A DNA stretch of 64,000 bases from Skeletonema tropicum (Eukaryota > Bacillariophyta > Thalassiosirophyceae > Thalassiosirales > Thalassiosiraceae), in the NCBI GenBank assembly GCA_037178625.1, contig CM074134.1, positions 2,914,001 through 2,978,000 on the forward strand, in the 5' to 3' direction. The notes below the pieces were generated by a model, which was given only the letters and a program-made list of their open reading frames with translations, was not told the DNA's origin and made no database searches. This document shows positions 41,845-52,980 of this stretch, in pieces. Position numbers and translations under genes: made by a program. Each line of letters begins with the position of its first letter. The first letter of the stretch is position 1.

Positions 41845-43254
41845 TTAATTTCTCTGCTCTAATCCGTCAAGAATTGATGGCACTGCTGCTCTGTATTGCT
41901 GCTCAGTGGGCGGCTGCTGGTGGTAGCCTCTGTATATTGATATACGCCGTTCTATACGCTTCAAATCCTCAATGTAAGCTGCGTAGTCAATGCTGTGACT
42001 GTCTGGCTCTGGATCCAACCAATTGATCTCGCACAAATGGTCACCATAAAAAGTGCACCAACTCCATCCAAGACGTGTCCCAGCTTGTACAAATTGCAAG
42101 CGAAATGGAGGCGGTGCACTTCCATTGCCATCATCTCGAGCATACCAATCAGGGGATTGTTTTGAGAGTGACCAACCGAACGCTTTTGAAAGCTGATCTT
42201 TCTCGAATAGCGTTGGAGTGCGTTGTAGAAGTAGATGGATTGTACTCGTCAAACTGAGCACGTCAGAAACGTGCTGAAACGCGTAGTGTATACCACCGTG
42301 GACGGAACGTGGGAGAGCGAGGCTTTCCAGCGCCGGGAAATCATTTCTACTGATATCAATGTCACGGATATCCCCTGATACGTTCGTGCATCTCAGATCC
42401 AACTTCTTTAGACGTGGAAAGTCGGCCAGATCCATTAAGTTGCCGCTGATATTGCGACATCGAATGATGATAATTTCGAGATTATCTTTGAGCGCTCTCA
42501 GGCTGCCAATGTTGCCAGTCAAATGAGAGTTGCCATTGCAATCCAATTCTTTGAGGGAGGGCAGCCCTTGTAGCATGTCAAGATCAAATTTCAGATAGTT
42601 GCAATACTGTATAGACAACTTCTCCAGAAGAGGGAAGTTGAATAAAGCGGGGAATCTTCCATTCAACACTGCATTACACATGTGCATGTCACGCAGCTTT
42701 CTGAAGCTTGATATGATGTTGACATCATAAACAGGTAGATTGGCAGTACTTCGAGCTAATGCTTCATCTGGATCCTCCCCGTTGGAGTAAATATCTTCAT
42801 GGCCGAGATTAGAGATCGAAATCTGCTGCATATTCGGTAGCGCTGTAGACATAACGCTCATGGCGTTGTACGATCTCACACTATCAACCACGAAATCAGA
42901 TGCAACTTCCGATGAAGGAGCAACAATCGTCATCTTCGCCGCATCTCTCCATTTTCGGCTCACTCGAGCTCGCATAATATCTGCCCATCCAAGATAACTA
43001 AGAATGTTGGCAATGTCAGTGGTTCGCATGACTTCTTCTCCCCCGATGAATCTGAAGATGTGTTCAACCATGTCATAGTCCAGTTTCTTGATTATCTTGT
43101 CGGCAGTCTTGCCATTGCCAGCAGTCTGGCGAAGTGGTTCATTGGTAGGGATACCGGGAGAAGATGATGCAGACGAATGCATGCTGTCAATAATTGGTGA
43201 GAGTAGTGGTATTGTATCGTCAATGGGAGTAACCTTATCGCCTCTGTGTGACAT
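41845..43254 (-). CDS. F-box-like / leucine-rich-repeat protein (copy 1)
   Basis: The start is taken at MSHRGDKVTP (469 aa). The frame is open to about 43602, and two further upstream ATGs (at MNIL and MVLTV) would lengthen it. An F-box-like helix bundle (IIKKLDYDMVEHIFRFIGGE, ANILSYLGWADIMRARVSRK) is followed by irregular LRRs from about residue 150 to 330, e.g. LPSLKELDCNGNSHLTGNIG and FPRLKKLDLRCTNVSGDIRD. A conserved C-terminal block has a Trp/Cys motif (RLGWSWCTFYGDHLCEINW) and an amphipathic end. F-box/LRR proteins are usually substrate adaptors of SCF ubiquitin ligases; that role here is inference. It is a tandem paralogue of 44461-45744. TACCGTTAAGACC lies 130 bases upstream. Confidence 0.75.
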   Translation of the reverse strand: MSHRGDKVTPIDDTIPLLSPIIDSMHSSASSSPGIPTNEPLRQTAGNGKTADKIIKKLDYDMVEHIFRFIGGEEVMRTTDIANILSYLGWADIMRARVSRKWRDAAKMTIVAPSSEVASDFVVDSVRSYNAMSVMSTALPNMQQISISNLGHEDIYSNGEDPDEALARSTANLPVYDVNIISSFRKLRDMHMCNAVLNGRFPALFNFPLLEKLSIQYCNYLKFDLDMLQGLPSLKELDCNGNSHLTGNIGSLRALKDNLEIIIIRCRNISGNLMDLADFPRLKKLDLRCTNVSGDIRDIDISRNDFPALESLALPRSVHGGIHYAFQHVSDVLSLTSTIHLLLQRTPTLFEKDQLSKAFGWSLSKQSPDWYARDDGNGSAPPPFRLQFVQAGTRLGWSWCTFYGDHLCEINWLDPEPDSHSIDYAAYIEDLKRIERRISIYRGYHQQPPTEQQYRAAVPSILDGLEQRN

Positions 43255-44460
43255 GGTGATGTGTAGCAACGTCAAAATGTTCATTTTGTCATGACTGCGT
43301 TTCTTGTGCTTCTTGTGCAAACTGAACTTTTCAGTGGCAGGAACCGCGGGTGAGCGAGGACGATAGGAGAATACCCGTCTGGGTACCGTTAAGACCATCT
43401 CTGTTACCAAAACTTGCTTCCCTTCCCAAAAAGGGCTTCTATTCTGAGTACTGCTGATGACTGCTGCCTCGAAAAACCACACAAAGCAAGATGAAGCTCC
43501 CGTCCACAACGCTCGAAAACTAAGTTTCAAAGTAAGAGCTAAGTATGAACACGTCTCTTCTCTATTCTGTAGCAGTATCACTTTCAGAGAGTGGTGGCAC
43601 AATCAGTAGTGGACTGTGAGGTAGTTGTTCTTGTCGATCAATATTTGGCTCGACGTAGACAAGTTGCCGAAAGTCTTTCAGGAGATGACGTATAATCGTG
43701 GATGAACTTTGCCGTAGCAGTTCACTTGAGAAGTATCAAAAGCGTTCTATTCTACAGTCTTGATGCTATCAAGACGCAAAATTCAGATTGTGACCAAGTT
43801 ACCTCCTTTCAATATGTGTTGGCACCAACGCAGAGACCCATCTGACATATGACTATATGACTTTTGTCTGGGGTCACGTGACTTCTTTACATGTGCTATG
43901 TCTATGAAAGTCTGGACTATCCAAGAAAATCACGGACAGACTGCCTAGCTTTGTCCATGAAGATTTTCATTAGTACGACAATGGGTACCGTTAAGACTCG
44001 AAAGAGTCATAAAAAGTCATAAAAAAGTCATGAATAAATGTGTGTGCTTCGCTTCGAAGTCACAGATAAATGTGTGTGCCTGCTCACTCGTGCCACTTTA
44101 TCTTCAGCATGCAACGCAAAAGCGACTATTGTATTCGTCCAACCGAATAGAATTTGAATTCCGTGTGACCGTGTGTGTCCTCCAACACATAAAAGTGGGA
44201 GATCGAAATTAATGTCCTATACCGACCCCTGTGACTGTGACCTTATCTGTGTAGTTGAGAAACAAATAAGATGGGGGTTGCTACTTTATGAAGAGTATTG
44301 TAGTAGAAGGAAGGACTTGTTCAATACTGATATTGATGAATTATACCTTTGAACAATAACGCTAGCTTTTTTCACCAGCTTTCTTCAAGATAGTCTTATA
44401 TATTAATGAATAATTTAATACAATGTCTGATACAATAACAATTTTTAGAAGCAAGTAAAT
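43255..44460. other. Spacer between LRR paralogues
   Basis: Apart from the possible 5' extension of the LRR gene to about 43602 I see no gene. AGTCATAAAAAGTCAT-type short repeats occur at 44005-44035. Confidence 0.4.
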
Positions 44461-45744
44461 CTAATCTCTCTGCTCTAATCCGTCAAGAAATGATGGCATT
44501 GCTGCTCGGTATTGCTGCTCAGTGGGCGGCTGCTGGTGATAGCCTCTATAAAAAGCAATACGCCTTTCAATACGCTTCAAATCCTCCACGTACACTTCGT
44601 AGTCAATGCTGTCACTGCTTGGCACTGGATCCAACCAATTGATCTCGCACAAATGGTCACCATAAAAAGTGCACCAACTCCATCCAAGACGTGTCCCAGC
44701 TTGAACAAATTGCAAGCGAAATGGAGGCGGTGCACTTCCATTGCCATCATCTCGAGCATACCAATCAGGGGATTGTTTCGAGAGTGACCAACCGAACGCT
44801 TTTGAAAGCCGATCTTTCTCGAATAGCGTTGGAGTGCGTTGTAGAAGTAGATGGATTGTATTCATCAAACTGGGCACCTCTTTAATACTATGGAACACAT
44901 AGTAAATACCACCATTAACAGTACGTGGGAGAGCAAGGCTCTCCAGCGCCGGGAAATCATTTCTACTGATATCAATGTCACGGATATCCCCTGATACGTT
45001 CGTGCATCTCAGATCCAACTCCACCAAATGCGGAAAGTCAGCCAGATCCATCAAGTTGCCGCTGATATTGCGACAGCGAATGATGATAATTTCGAGATTA
45101 TCTTTGAGCGCTCTCAGGCTGCCAATGTTGCCAGTCAAATGAGAGTTGCCATTGCAATCCAATTCTTTGAGGGAGGGCAGCCCTTGTAGCATGTCAAGAT
45201 CAAATTTCAGATAGTTGCAATACTGTATAGACAACTTCTCCAGAAGAGGGAAGTTGAATAAAGCGGGGAATCTTCCATTCAATAACGCATTACACATGTG
45301 CATGTCACGCAGCTTTCTGAAGCTGGATATGATGTTGATATCATGGATGGGCAGGTTGGCTGTGCGTCCAGCCAACAAGTCATCTGGATCCTCCCCGTTG
45401 GAGTAAATATCTTCATGGCCGAGATTAGAGATCGAAATCTGCTGCATGTTCGGAAGCGCTGTAGACATTGCGCTCATGGCGTTGTACGATCTCACGCCAT
45501 CAACCACGAAATCAGATGCAAAGTCCGACGGAGAGACAACAATCGTCATCTTCGCCGCATCTCTCCATTTTCTGCTCACTCGAGCTCGCATAATATCTGC
45601 CCATCCAAGATAACTCAGAATGTTTGCAATGTCAGCAGTTTGCATGATTTCTTCTCCCCCGATGAATCTGAAGATGTGTTCAACCATGTCATAGTCCAGT
45701 TTCTTGATTATTTTTTCGGCAACATGGTTAGTAGATGAATGCAT
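44461..45744 (-). CDS. F-box-like / leucine-rich-repeat protein (copy 2)
   Basis: 427 aa from ATG 45744 (MHSSTNHVAEKIIKKLDYD). It is near-identical to copy 1 through the F-box-like part and LRRs. Differences cluster at FASDFVVDGVRSYNAMSAMS, at ADFPHLVELDLRC, and in the segment after PALESLALPRTVNGGIYYVF. The C-terminal Trp/Cys block and the amphipathic end (RRIAFYRGYHQQPPTEQQYR) are kept. TACCGTTGCGACC stands 166 bases upstream. The uneven divergence (long identical blocks beside variable ones) suggests gene conversion between the two copies. Confidence 0.78.
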   Translation of the reverse strand: MHSSTNHVAEKIIKKLDYDMVEHIFRFIGGEEIMQTADIANILSYLGWADIMRARVSRKWRDAAKMTIVVSPSDFASDFVVDGVRSYNAMSAMSTALPNMQQISISNLGHEDIYSNGEDPDDLLAGRTANLPIHDINIISSFRKLRDMHMCNALLNGRFPALFNFPLLEKLSIQYCNYLKFDLDMLQGLPSLKELDCNGNSHLTGNIGSLRALKDNLEIIIIRCRNISGNLMDLADFPHLVELDLRCTNVSGDIRDIDISRNDFPALESLALPRTVNGGIYYVFHSIKEVPSLMNTIHLLLQRTPTLFEKDRLSKAFGWSLSKQSPDWYARDDGNGSAPPPFRLQFVQAGTRLGWSWCTFYGDHLCEINWLDPVPSSDSIDYEVYVEDLKRIERRIAFYRGYHQQPPTEQQYRAAMPSFLDGLEQRD

Positions 45745-46109
45745 GACGAAACAGCTGTGGTCTGTGGTCTATGATTGGTTCACTACAAAGGTTAGCAGCG
45801 GCAGGTGTCATGGCTGGGGTCATGGCCAGCAGTCAGCATGCAGTCGATCTTCATCTTCGATCTTCGAACTTTCTTCTTCGCAATTTCTTTGTGACCCGCG
45901 TTGCTAGAGTACCGTTGCGACCTGAAGAATAGCGTCTGGGCAAATTTTACATATGTTTTTACATCACTCGGTGTACCGCATGATTTAATGAAACAGAAAA
46001 TATCTGATAAGTAGTATCAAACAGCCATGGCCACAACCTAAAAGTGGAAAATAACCAAAAGATGTTTACCAAAATGCACGCTAAAAATACAAAAGTTATC
46101 TGATTCATT

Positions 46110-46295
46110 CACTAGATAGTTGACTATCACTACCGTGCAAGAGGAAGCACAGAATGACCCTCCCTGCTCAATGCTTGGCCTGTCTTGAAATGTGCAGCCC
46201 GAATCCACGAAGATATCTGTTGCGCTGCTGTAAGGGAAGCAATCCTCCCATGCACAGAGAGTCTGGTTGAATGAAGTTGCTTTGAAGAACATCTG
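46110..46295 (-). pseudogene. BspA-like (DUF285) C-terminal fragment
   Basis: Reads MFFKATSFNQTLCAWEDCFP, then SSATDIFVDSGCTFQDRPSI, then EQGGSFCASSC. This is the terminal part of the protein at 49146-52315. No upstream repeats, so it is a stray duplicate end. Confidence 0.7.
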
Positions 46296-46940
46296 TGTTG
46301 ATTGTTGTGACGGACGGACGATAATGGAGGGCGCAGATCTCGATCGTTCCTCTCATTCGATCTTTTGGGATCGGCAGCAACCTCCATGTCGATTGGCACG
46401 CCTAGACGTTTGGGTTTAGCTGTTAGTTTGTAGAAAATAATCGAATAATCGATGCTCTAGTGCTCGAGAATCCTACCGCTGTGCCATGGGGCTGGTGGCT
46501 TCATCGTTGATGGCGAAGTTATCAAATTCACATGACAATATTATTTTTGAGATCCACCACCGTCACCATCCGACACAACTACTCTGTTGGTTGAGAGATG
46601 CCATTTCCGATAACCTTCTGAAGGTGTTCGCCGGCTTGGGCATGTATACAAATATGAGCCCCCACAGGATCTTCTTTTGGGTAAAGAGTGGTAAATACCT
46701 TTCACGATAACCTTCCGATTGTTCTTGGTTTGAGAGCGTCAGTAGTTTTTTTCGCATGAAAATTCGAACTCGCTCCCTAAAGAGGTCCGTTGGGTAAGGA
46801 TCGGTATATTGCTCCGGCGTTCTTCTCTGCTATGTGTATGAATTTATTTCACGCTGCATTATGGAATTGCACCTCCCCCCCAATGAAGGGTTAGGGTTGG
46901 GTGGCCGCAGGCACATTGAGGGGAGACGGCAACAACCTAT
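46296..46940. other. No supported gene
   Basis: Short frames only. The last 25 bases belong to an open frame that continues beyond the LTR element (at 48033). Confidence 0.4.
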
Positions 46941-48032
46941 TGCTAGAAGTCTCTCAACGTGGTTATTCTTTACACTTTGTGTTTCTCTATTTTAGGCTAT
47001 TTGACTCTTTCCTTTCTGGAAATTAATCTGGAAATTGTGAGCTTATGCTCTGTGACACAACTGTGTCTGGTCTTGCTTTATCTTGATATGCGCTTCGGCG
47101 CATTCAGTCAGGTCCCGTCTGGTATTCCGCGGCATTACCGCCATAACCCGACTGCTGAGGAAAACTCCATCTGACACCCTCCCTTACTCAGGAGTCTGGT
47201 TGTCTTGATTCGTATACTCGTCTTCATCTTCCTCGCTGCTCTTTCTTGTCTCAATTGCTAGCCTCTCGTCGTCCAAAATCTGATCGTATGAGGCTTCTGC
47301 TGCTCTAATCTCTTCTAATGCTCTTTCTCTATCATTCATCGGCTCAATTGACATGGTGTCATTGCAGAAGTCCAGCAAATCTTTCTGTACTTCTGGATCA
47401 TGTTCCAACACATAAGAATTCCTATCCTCCATCAAATTCTCAATCTTTACTTCTCTTGTTTCACTATGCTTTTCTCTCTTCTTATTGTCTCTCTTGACTC
47501 TTCTTCTATCTGCTTGTTCTCGTCTCTCTTGACTCTTGTATTCTATGCTCTCGTCTCTCTTGACTTTGTTCTCTCTGTCTGTCTCTCTCGACTGTTGTAC
47601 TATTTTCTATCGTCGTCTCTCTCGACTCTTATCTTTTGACTCTCAGTATCTCTTGCCTCTTGTGCACTTTTAGTCTTGTTTCATTCTATCTGGATCTGGA
47701 CCTCTATCCTCTCTATGCGTCTCTTCGCTATTCTATCTCTTTCTATTTGCTCTCTGCTTTCTCTTATCTACTTCGAAGTAAAACCTTGAGGAAGTATGCT
47801 AGAAGTCTCTCAACGTGGTTATTCTTTACACTTTGTGTTTCTCTATTTTAGGCTATTTGACTCTTTCCTTTCTGGAAATTAATCTGGAAATTGTGAGCTT
47901 ATGCTCTGTGACACAACTGTGTCTGGTCTTGCTTTATCTTGATATGCGCTTCGGCGCATTCAGTCAGGTCCCGTCTGGTATTCCGCGGCATTACCGCCAT
48001 AACCCGACTGCTGAGGAAAACTCCATCTGACA
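46941..48032 (-). mobile_element. Miniature LTR retroelement (TRIM-like), identical LTRs
   Basis: Direct repeats of 236 bp (46941-47176 and 47797-48032) begin TG and end CA and appear identical. The target duplication CCTAT is at 46936-46940 and 48033-48037. Read on the minus strand, a polypurine tract (GTAAGGGAGGG) abuts the 3' LTR at 47177-47187, which fixes the orientation. Only 620 bp of interior remain, with no RT or integrase. The hairpin TGCGCTTCGGCGCA (47089-47102) lies in each LTR. Identity of the LTRs points to a very recent insertion that must have used enzymes supplied in trans. Confidence 0.88.
47184..47432 (-). CDS. Short acidic frame in the LTR element
   Basis: 82 aa from ATG 47432 (MEDRNSYVLEHDPEVQKDLL), helical and acidic, ending EYTNQDNQTPE just before the polypurine tract. 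It may be a gag remnant. The 5' interior (about 47460-47760) consists of AGAGTCAAGAGAGAC-type imperfect repeats. Confidence 0.4.
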   Translation of the reverse strand: MEDRNSYVLEHDPEVQKDLLDFCNDTMSIEPMNDRERALEEIRAAEASYDQILDDERLAIETRKSSEEDEDEYTNQDNQTPE

Positions 48033-48156
48033 CCTATATGAGGGCATGGAAGAGATCGCCGGGTATTGGGACAACACTGCACCCGACGGGGTAACAACAC
48101 AAAACACTGAGGGGGCAAACTTATACGGTGATAAACCTGCAGTCTTCTCCCAAAAG
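48033..48156 (+). pseudogene. Exon-like frame interrupted by the LTR element
   Basis: Removing the element and one CCTAT joins ...GGAGACGGCAACAA to CCTATATGAGG as one open plus frame (GDGNNLYEGMEEIAGYWDNT), ending before a donor-like AAAAG/GTACGT at 48156. The LTR element therefore probably landed in an exon. Product unknown. Confidence 0.35.
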
Positions 48157-48244
48157 GTACGTTATGTCTGTAAAACTTTCGCATGACTAATGTCATTATT
48201 TATTGTGGTGCTGAAAATCTCTGGAGAACTCTCCCTCAACAGCA

Positions 48245-48916
48245 ATGGCTTGTGGGACCACACGTGCAACTGCAAGTAGTGGTAAAACCGCAGGAGTGTC
48301 AGTACAATCAGGCCTTTCTCCATCATCAACAACTGCTGGTGGTGGCAACATTCCAACAATGGCTAGTGGCGAAACCTCGTCGGCGCGGGCAACTGCACGT
48401 GACGACAAAAGCTGCTCCATATCTATGGCAAGTGGCTGTGGCAACTTCGCAACAGCGAGTGTCATCAACTTCCCTGTCCGGGCAAGTTGTGGTAAAACTA
48501 GCGCAGGGTCGTCTTGGCGTGCAGACGATTCTCCAACCTCAGCAACTGCTGTCGATGGTAAATTCCCAACAAAGGGAAGTGGCGAAAAATTCGGCAACCC
48601 CACAACTGTGGCAGGAAGCATCCACACAGGTGGACACAACGCTGGAAGTCATCCTTCATCTTCGGCAACTGCCGGAGATGATAACTTCCATCCTAAGGCA
48701 AGTTATGAGACTGCGTCTGAACGAACCACTGGAAGTCATCCTTCACCTTTGGCAACTGCCCGAGATGATAACTTCCAACCTACGGCGAGTGATATGATTG
48801 CGTCTGAGCGGGCAACGGCACGGGAAGAAAGGCTACCATCCTCATCGGAAAATTTGAGTGAAGCAGAAGACGACCGAGTTCGCTATGGCAGGGGTGGAAA
48901 AACGAGGCCACATTGA
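48245..48916 (+). CDS. Ala/Thr/Ser-rich repeat protein, hypothetical
   Basis: 223 aa from ATG 48245, composed of degenerate 25-30-residue units of the form SATAGDDNFHPKASYETASE, PLATARDDNFQPTASDMIAS. The DNA repeat GATGATAACTTCCA continues past the stop at 48916 (48920-48960), and other frames also show repeats. It may be a low-complexity tail of the gene broken by the LTR element. No known domain. Confidence 0.35.
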   Translation: MACGTTRATASSGKTAGVSVQSGLSPSSTTAGGGNIPTMASGETSSARATARDDKSCSISMASGCGNFATASVINFPVRASCGKTSAGSSWRADDSPTSATAVDGKFPTKGSGEKFGNPTTVAGSIHTGGHNAGSHPSSSATAGDDNFHPKASYETASERTTGSHPSPLATARDDNFQPTASDMIASERATAREERLPSSSENLSEAEDDRVRYGRGGKTRPH

Positions 48917-49145
48917 CAACTGCCGGAGATGATAACTTCCAACCTATGGCGAGTGATATGTGATGCCCAGTGGAAACTGGCCCAAATTGGACGATGAATG
49001 ACACAATATATTAATAGGGAATAAATAATGATCCTCGCGTCAACCACCGAACATGGACGCAGTTAAGGGAAGACGATAACATAGCAAGAAAGTAATCAAA
49101 GAAACACTATAATCTTATCTTATTCATTCACTTTGATGATACACA

Positions 49146-52100
49146 TTAACTATCGGTGCAAGAGGAAGCACAGAATGGCCCTCCCTGTTCAATGCGTGGA
49201 CTGTCTTGAAATGTGCAGCCCGAATCCACAAATATATCAGTTGCGCTGCTGTAAAGGAAGCTATCCTTCCATGAACACAGATCCTGATTGAATGAAGTTG
49301 CTGTATTGAACATCCAAATCATATTAATCACAGCTGAAGTATCCCACTTCGACAAACCTTCTTGATTGAAAGATGAAGCTCCCCAGAACATGTAACTCAT
49401 ATCAGTAACTGCAGCCGTGTTCCAAGACGAGATGTCGCCATTAAAGGATGATGCATATGCGAACATGTACCTCATAGTCTGAACAGCTGACGTATCCCAG
49501 CGAGACAGATCTTCTTGCTTGAACGATGAAGCTCCATAGAACATGAAACTCATATCAGTCACTGCAGCTGTGTTCCAAGACGAGATGTCGCCATTAAAGG
49601 ATGATGCTTCAAAGAACATGAAACTCATATCAGTCACCGCAGCCGTGCTCCAAGACGAGATGTCGCCATTAAAGGATGACGCTCTATTTAACGCATTGAA
49701 CATGCTCTTCATATCAGTCACTGCAGACGTGTTCCAAGACGAGATGTCGCCATTAAAGGATGATGCTTCGTAGAACATTGCATACATAGTTTGAACAGCT
49801 GAAGTATCCCAGCGAGACAAATCATCTTGGTTGAACGATGAAGCTTCATAGAACATGAAACTCATATCAGTCACTGCAGACGTGTTCCAAGACGAGATGT
49901 CGCTATCAAACAATGATGCTTCGTAGAACATGGCATACATAGTTTGAACAGCAGAAGTATCCCAGCGAGAAAGATCTTCTTGGTTGAAAGATGAAGCTTC
50001 ATAGAACATTTGATTCATATCAGTCACTGCAGACGTGTTCCAAGACGAGATGTCGCCATCAAAGGACGATGCTCCATTAAACATGGACATCATATTCGTC
50101 ACAGCTGAAGTGTCCCAGCGAGACAAATCATCTTGGTTGAACGATGAAGCTTCATAGAACATGAAACTCATATCAGTCACTGCAAACGTATTCCAAGACG
50201 AGATGTCGCCATTAAAAGATGTTGCTTCATAGAACATGCCGTTAAAACTTGTAACAGACGTCGTATGCCAATTCCAATTCGACAAATCCTGGTTGAATGA
50301 TGAAGCATTATAAAACATCCAACTCATATCAGTAACTTGACCAACATCCCACCTAGAAATGTCTTCGTCAAATGTATGAAGATGCTGAAACAATTCTGAC
50401 ATGTCAGTTATATTGCCGACGCACCAAGACCCAATCGGCCAACCATATTTTGAACTGTCATCTTCACCCCAGAGCCTTTGAATATATTGATTGACCGCAG
50501 CTTTGAGCTCATCCCGGGTGGTAAAGCAATCCTGCGGAGGTATTTCGCTGCAGTAGGAAGCACAGAATGGGCCTCGATGTACAGATGATGGATCGAGTTT
50601 GATAGTGCATCCCGAATCCACAAAGATATCCTTTGCATTGCTGTAAGGAAAGCTGTCCTCCCACGTACACAGATTCTGGTGAAAGGAGGTTGCCCCCTGA
50701 ACATTTCTCTCGCGTTTGTGGCAGATGACATATTCCAAGATGATAAATCCTGATTGAATGATGAAGCTCCAGAGAACATTCCACTCATATCGGTAACTTG
50801 ACCAACATTCCATTCAGATATATCTTCGTTAAAAGTTTTGAGACCCTGAAATAAGCTTACCATGTCAGTTACGTTGTCAACACACCAGGATCCAATCGGC
50901 CATCCATACTTTCTTACAATGCTAGCAGGGCAAAAGTCTGCCCCTTCATCACACCCAAGTTGGACGTACCTGTCAACGGCAGAATTGAGTCTGCCACGAT
51001 CAGCAAAGCATGCATAAGATCGCTCGCTTGGAGATTGAGAAGGAGAGAGACTCATCGTCATCGAAGGGGGAGCTGTAATCTCTAATCCGAGTGTAGGGAA
51101 TAATGATCCTCGCATTGCATAATTGCGCACGCTTGGAGATTGAGAAGGAGAGAGACTCATCGTCATCGAAGGGGGAGCTGTAATGTTTAATCCGAGTGTA
51201 GGGAATAATGATCCTCGCATTGCATAATTGCGCACGCTTGGAGATTGAGAAGGAGTGACACTCATCGAAGGGGGAGCTATTATTTCGATGGCAACCGAAG
51301 GGGATGCTGTAATTTCGACAGCAACAGCACCAGCACCAGCACCAGCACCAGGGGAACTTGACAGTAATACTCCAACACCAGCAGTCAGCGCTGTAATCAA
51401 TGCTAAAATCAACACCAAAGACACTTTCATTTGCCTCTGTTTCCACCACGGCTCTACAGGAGTTGCTTCATATACAGTATCATTACCACCTAGAGTGAGA
51501 ACAGGAACAGTTGCAACAGTGGCCTGAGCCTGAGGAAATGCAGTATAATCCTCCTCCTCTTCTTCTTCAACCATCCATGCTTCTAAAATGTGCAACGACG
51601 GGTTCGATGGGTTTCTCTCTGCTGCTGTTCGTAAGACCTGATCCACATCCTCATTGTCGCTGGCAGCGTTGTTTTCGGGTGCTACAACTCGCCGCTGCAA
51701 ATTTGCTTCATCCCCAGGAGATTGATTTTCATCATCGTCCATTTGCTCAACATCATCTGGATCCCACTCACCCTCACCCGTTTCATCGTCATTGCCATTG
51801 CTTTCTTGAACATCAGAAGTGACAGTGGTTTCTTCACGAGGACTAGATGCTGCTATTTGTGGTGCTACCACCTGTTTTTCTTCCGCATCAGCCAGAGAAT
51901 CTCGCTGAAAAGTGAGAGGAAGAGACGGCCCATCATCATCGTCGTTTGATTCCGTCCCGAAATCAATCTCTACTTTTGATTCATCGTCTATATTCTCAAG
52001 TCCACTAGGACCACGGAGCGATGTCACATCATCCTTCTCGTTAAGTTCCATCTCAGCTATCTGTTGAATCAAAGGCACTGGAGCTGCATCTTCGTCTACA

Positions 52101-52315
52101 TTCTCGAGTCCTCCAGGGAGCCACGTTTCTCCTGTTGATGATGTGAAGTTTGTCGATGTCGACGTCCCTGCAGTGGCGGCAGCGGCTTCCCAAGGCGAAG
52201 AGGAAGATTGTGGGCCATCGCTGTTTTCAGAGGTCATGATGCCCTGCTCCTGCTCAATGTCACCGATGCCACTGCCAGCATCCTCTGAAGCCAAAGTATT
52301 GTTGTCGTCTGCCAT
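49146..52315 (-). CDS. Membrane-anchored BspA-like (DUF285) surface protein, one-base frameshift
   Basis: Frames 50408-52315 and 49146-50813 join if one base is added at the C5 run 50693-50697, giving about 1056 aa. Residues 1-290 are acidic and disordered, presumably cytoplasmic. The transmembrane helix is VSLVLILALITALTAGVGVL (about 297-318). A Ser/Pro stalk has a duplicated 40-residue unit (SVRNYAMRGSLFPTLGL). Then come two DUF285 domains, each opened by KYGWPIGSWCV and closed by a Cys pair (FVDSGCT, FCAS.C). The second has about fifteen 23-25-residue units such as FNGDISSWNTSAVTDMSFMF. Such repeats form leucine-rich-type solenoids in bacterial and protist surface proteins. A type II topology with an extracellular solenoid is inferred; the ligand is unknown. 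Confidence 0.78.
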
Positions 52316-52750
52316 TCTTCTGTTCTATCGAAGTAATGCAAGCTCTAAGCTGAAGAAGAATGCATAGGATTAGGTCTCTAAGTAGTTATCTACATCATGC
52401 ACAAACTCAATCCTGCATGAAGAGTATTCCCGATGTTAACATCTACATAATATGAGAAGTATTAGTATCTACGTAAGGATCTCAAAACCGGTTTACATTA
52501 TTTACATATTTACTGACCATTTTCACCATTTCTCCCAACGAGGATAAAATGTGCACTCACTGGGCAATGCAAGGAAGGTGCAGTGAAGTGGACGTGAGTT
52601 TAAGCTTTGTTCCTTCGTGTGAAAGTTGCATGTATTTAGACTAGAATGTCCGATGCGGTGGCACTCTAGAAGAGCTTCCAAACGCTCTCTCTGCTGGGGG
52701 TAGCGCGTTGACTAGATGTTCAAGAGAATTGTCCGAGAGAATGATGTTCA
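52316..52750. other. No supported gene
   Basis: AT-rich 5' flank of the BspA-like gene. Nothing recognisable. Confidence 0.4.
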
Positions 52751-52980
52751 AATCCTCTCACAGCCCACTCAAATGCTCAAGATAATCCTTGGATTGTAAC
52801 AATTGATGACTCTGTTTCGGAAGAGGAAATCAGCACAATACTCGAGTATGGGCAAAAGACAGGCTATGAACATGAGCAAGCTGGCGAGGTATTCTATGGG
52901 AATCATGCGTCACCCATGAAGACTAAAGCAGCGTACTTTTATGAGAATGAGAGCGAAACTTCGTGGTGCGGATTTTTCAG
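52751..52980 (+). pseudogene. Prolyl-4-hydroxylase-like exon fragment
   Basis: Reads NPLTAHSNAQDNPWIVTIDD, then SVSEEEISTILEYGQKTGYE, then SETSWCGFF, and ends at a donor CAG/GTGAGA. 'NPW(V/I)(V/L)TID(D/N)F(L)' followed by an EE..ILE.G...GYE helix is the usual entry to the prolyl-4-hydroxylase (2OG-Fe(II)) catalytic domain. The HxD...H iron-binding part was not found downstream, so the gene is probably truncated or its later exons are unrecognisable. Confidence 0.5.

Noticed and set aside
46959..48030. Two identical 71-aa plus-strand frames
   Set aside because: They are readings through the two identical LTRs.
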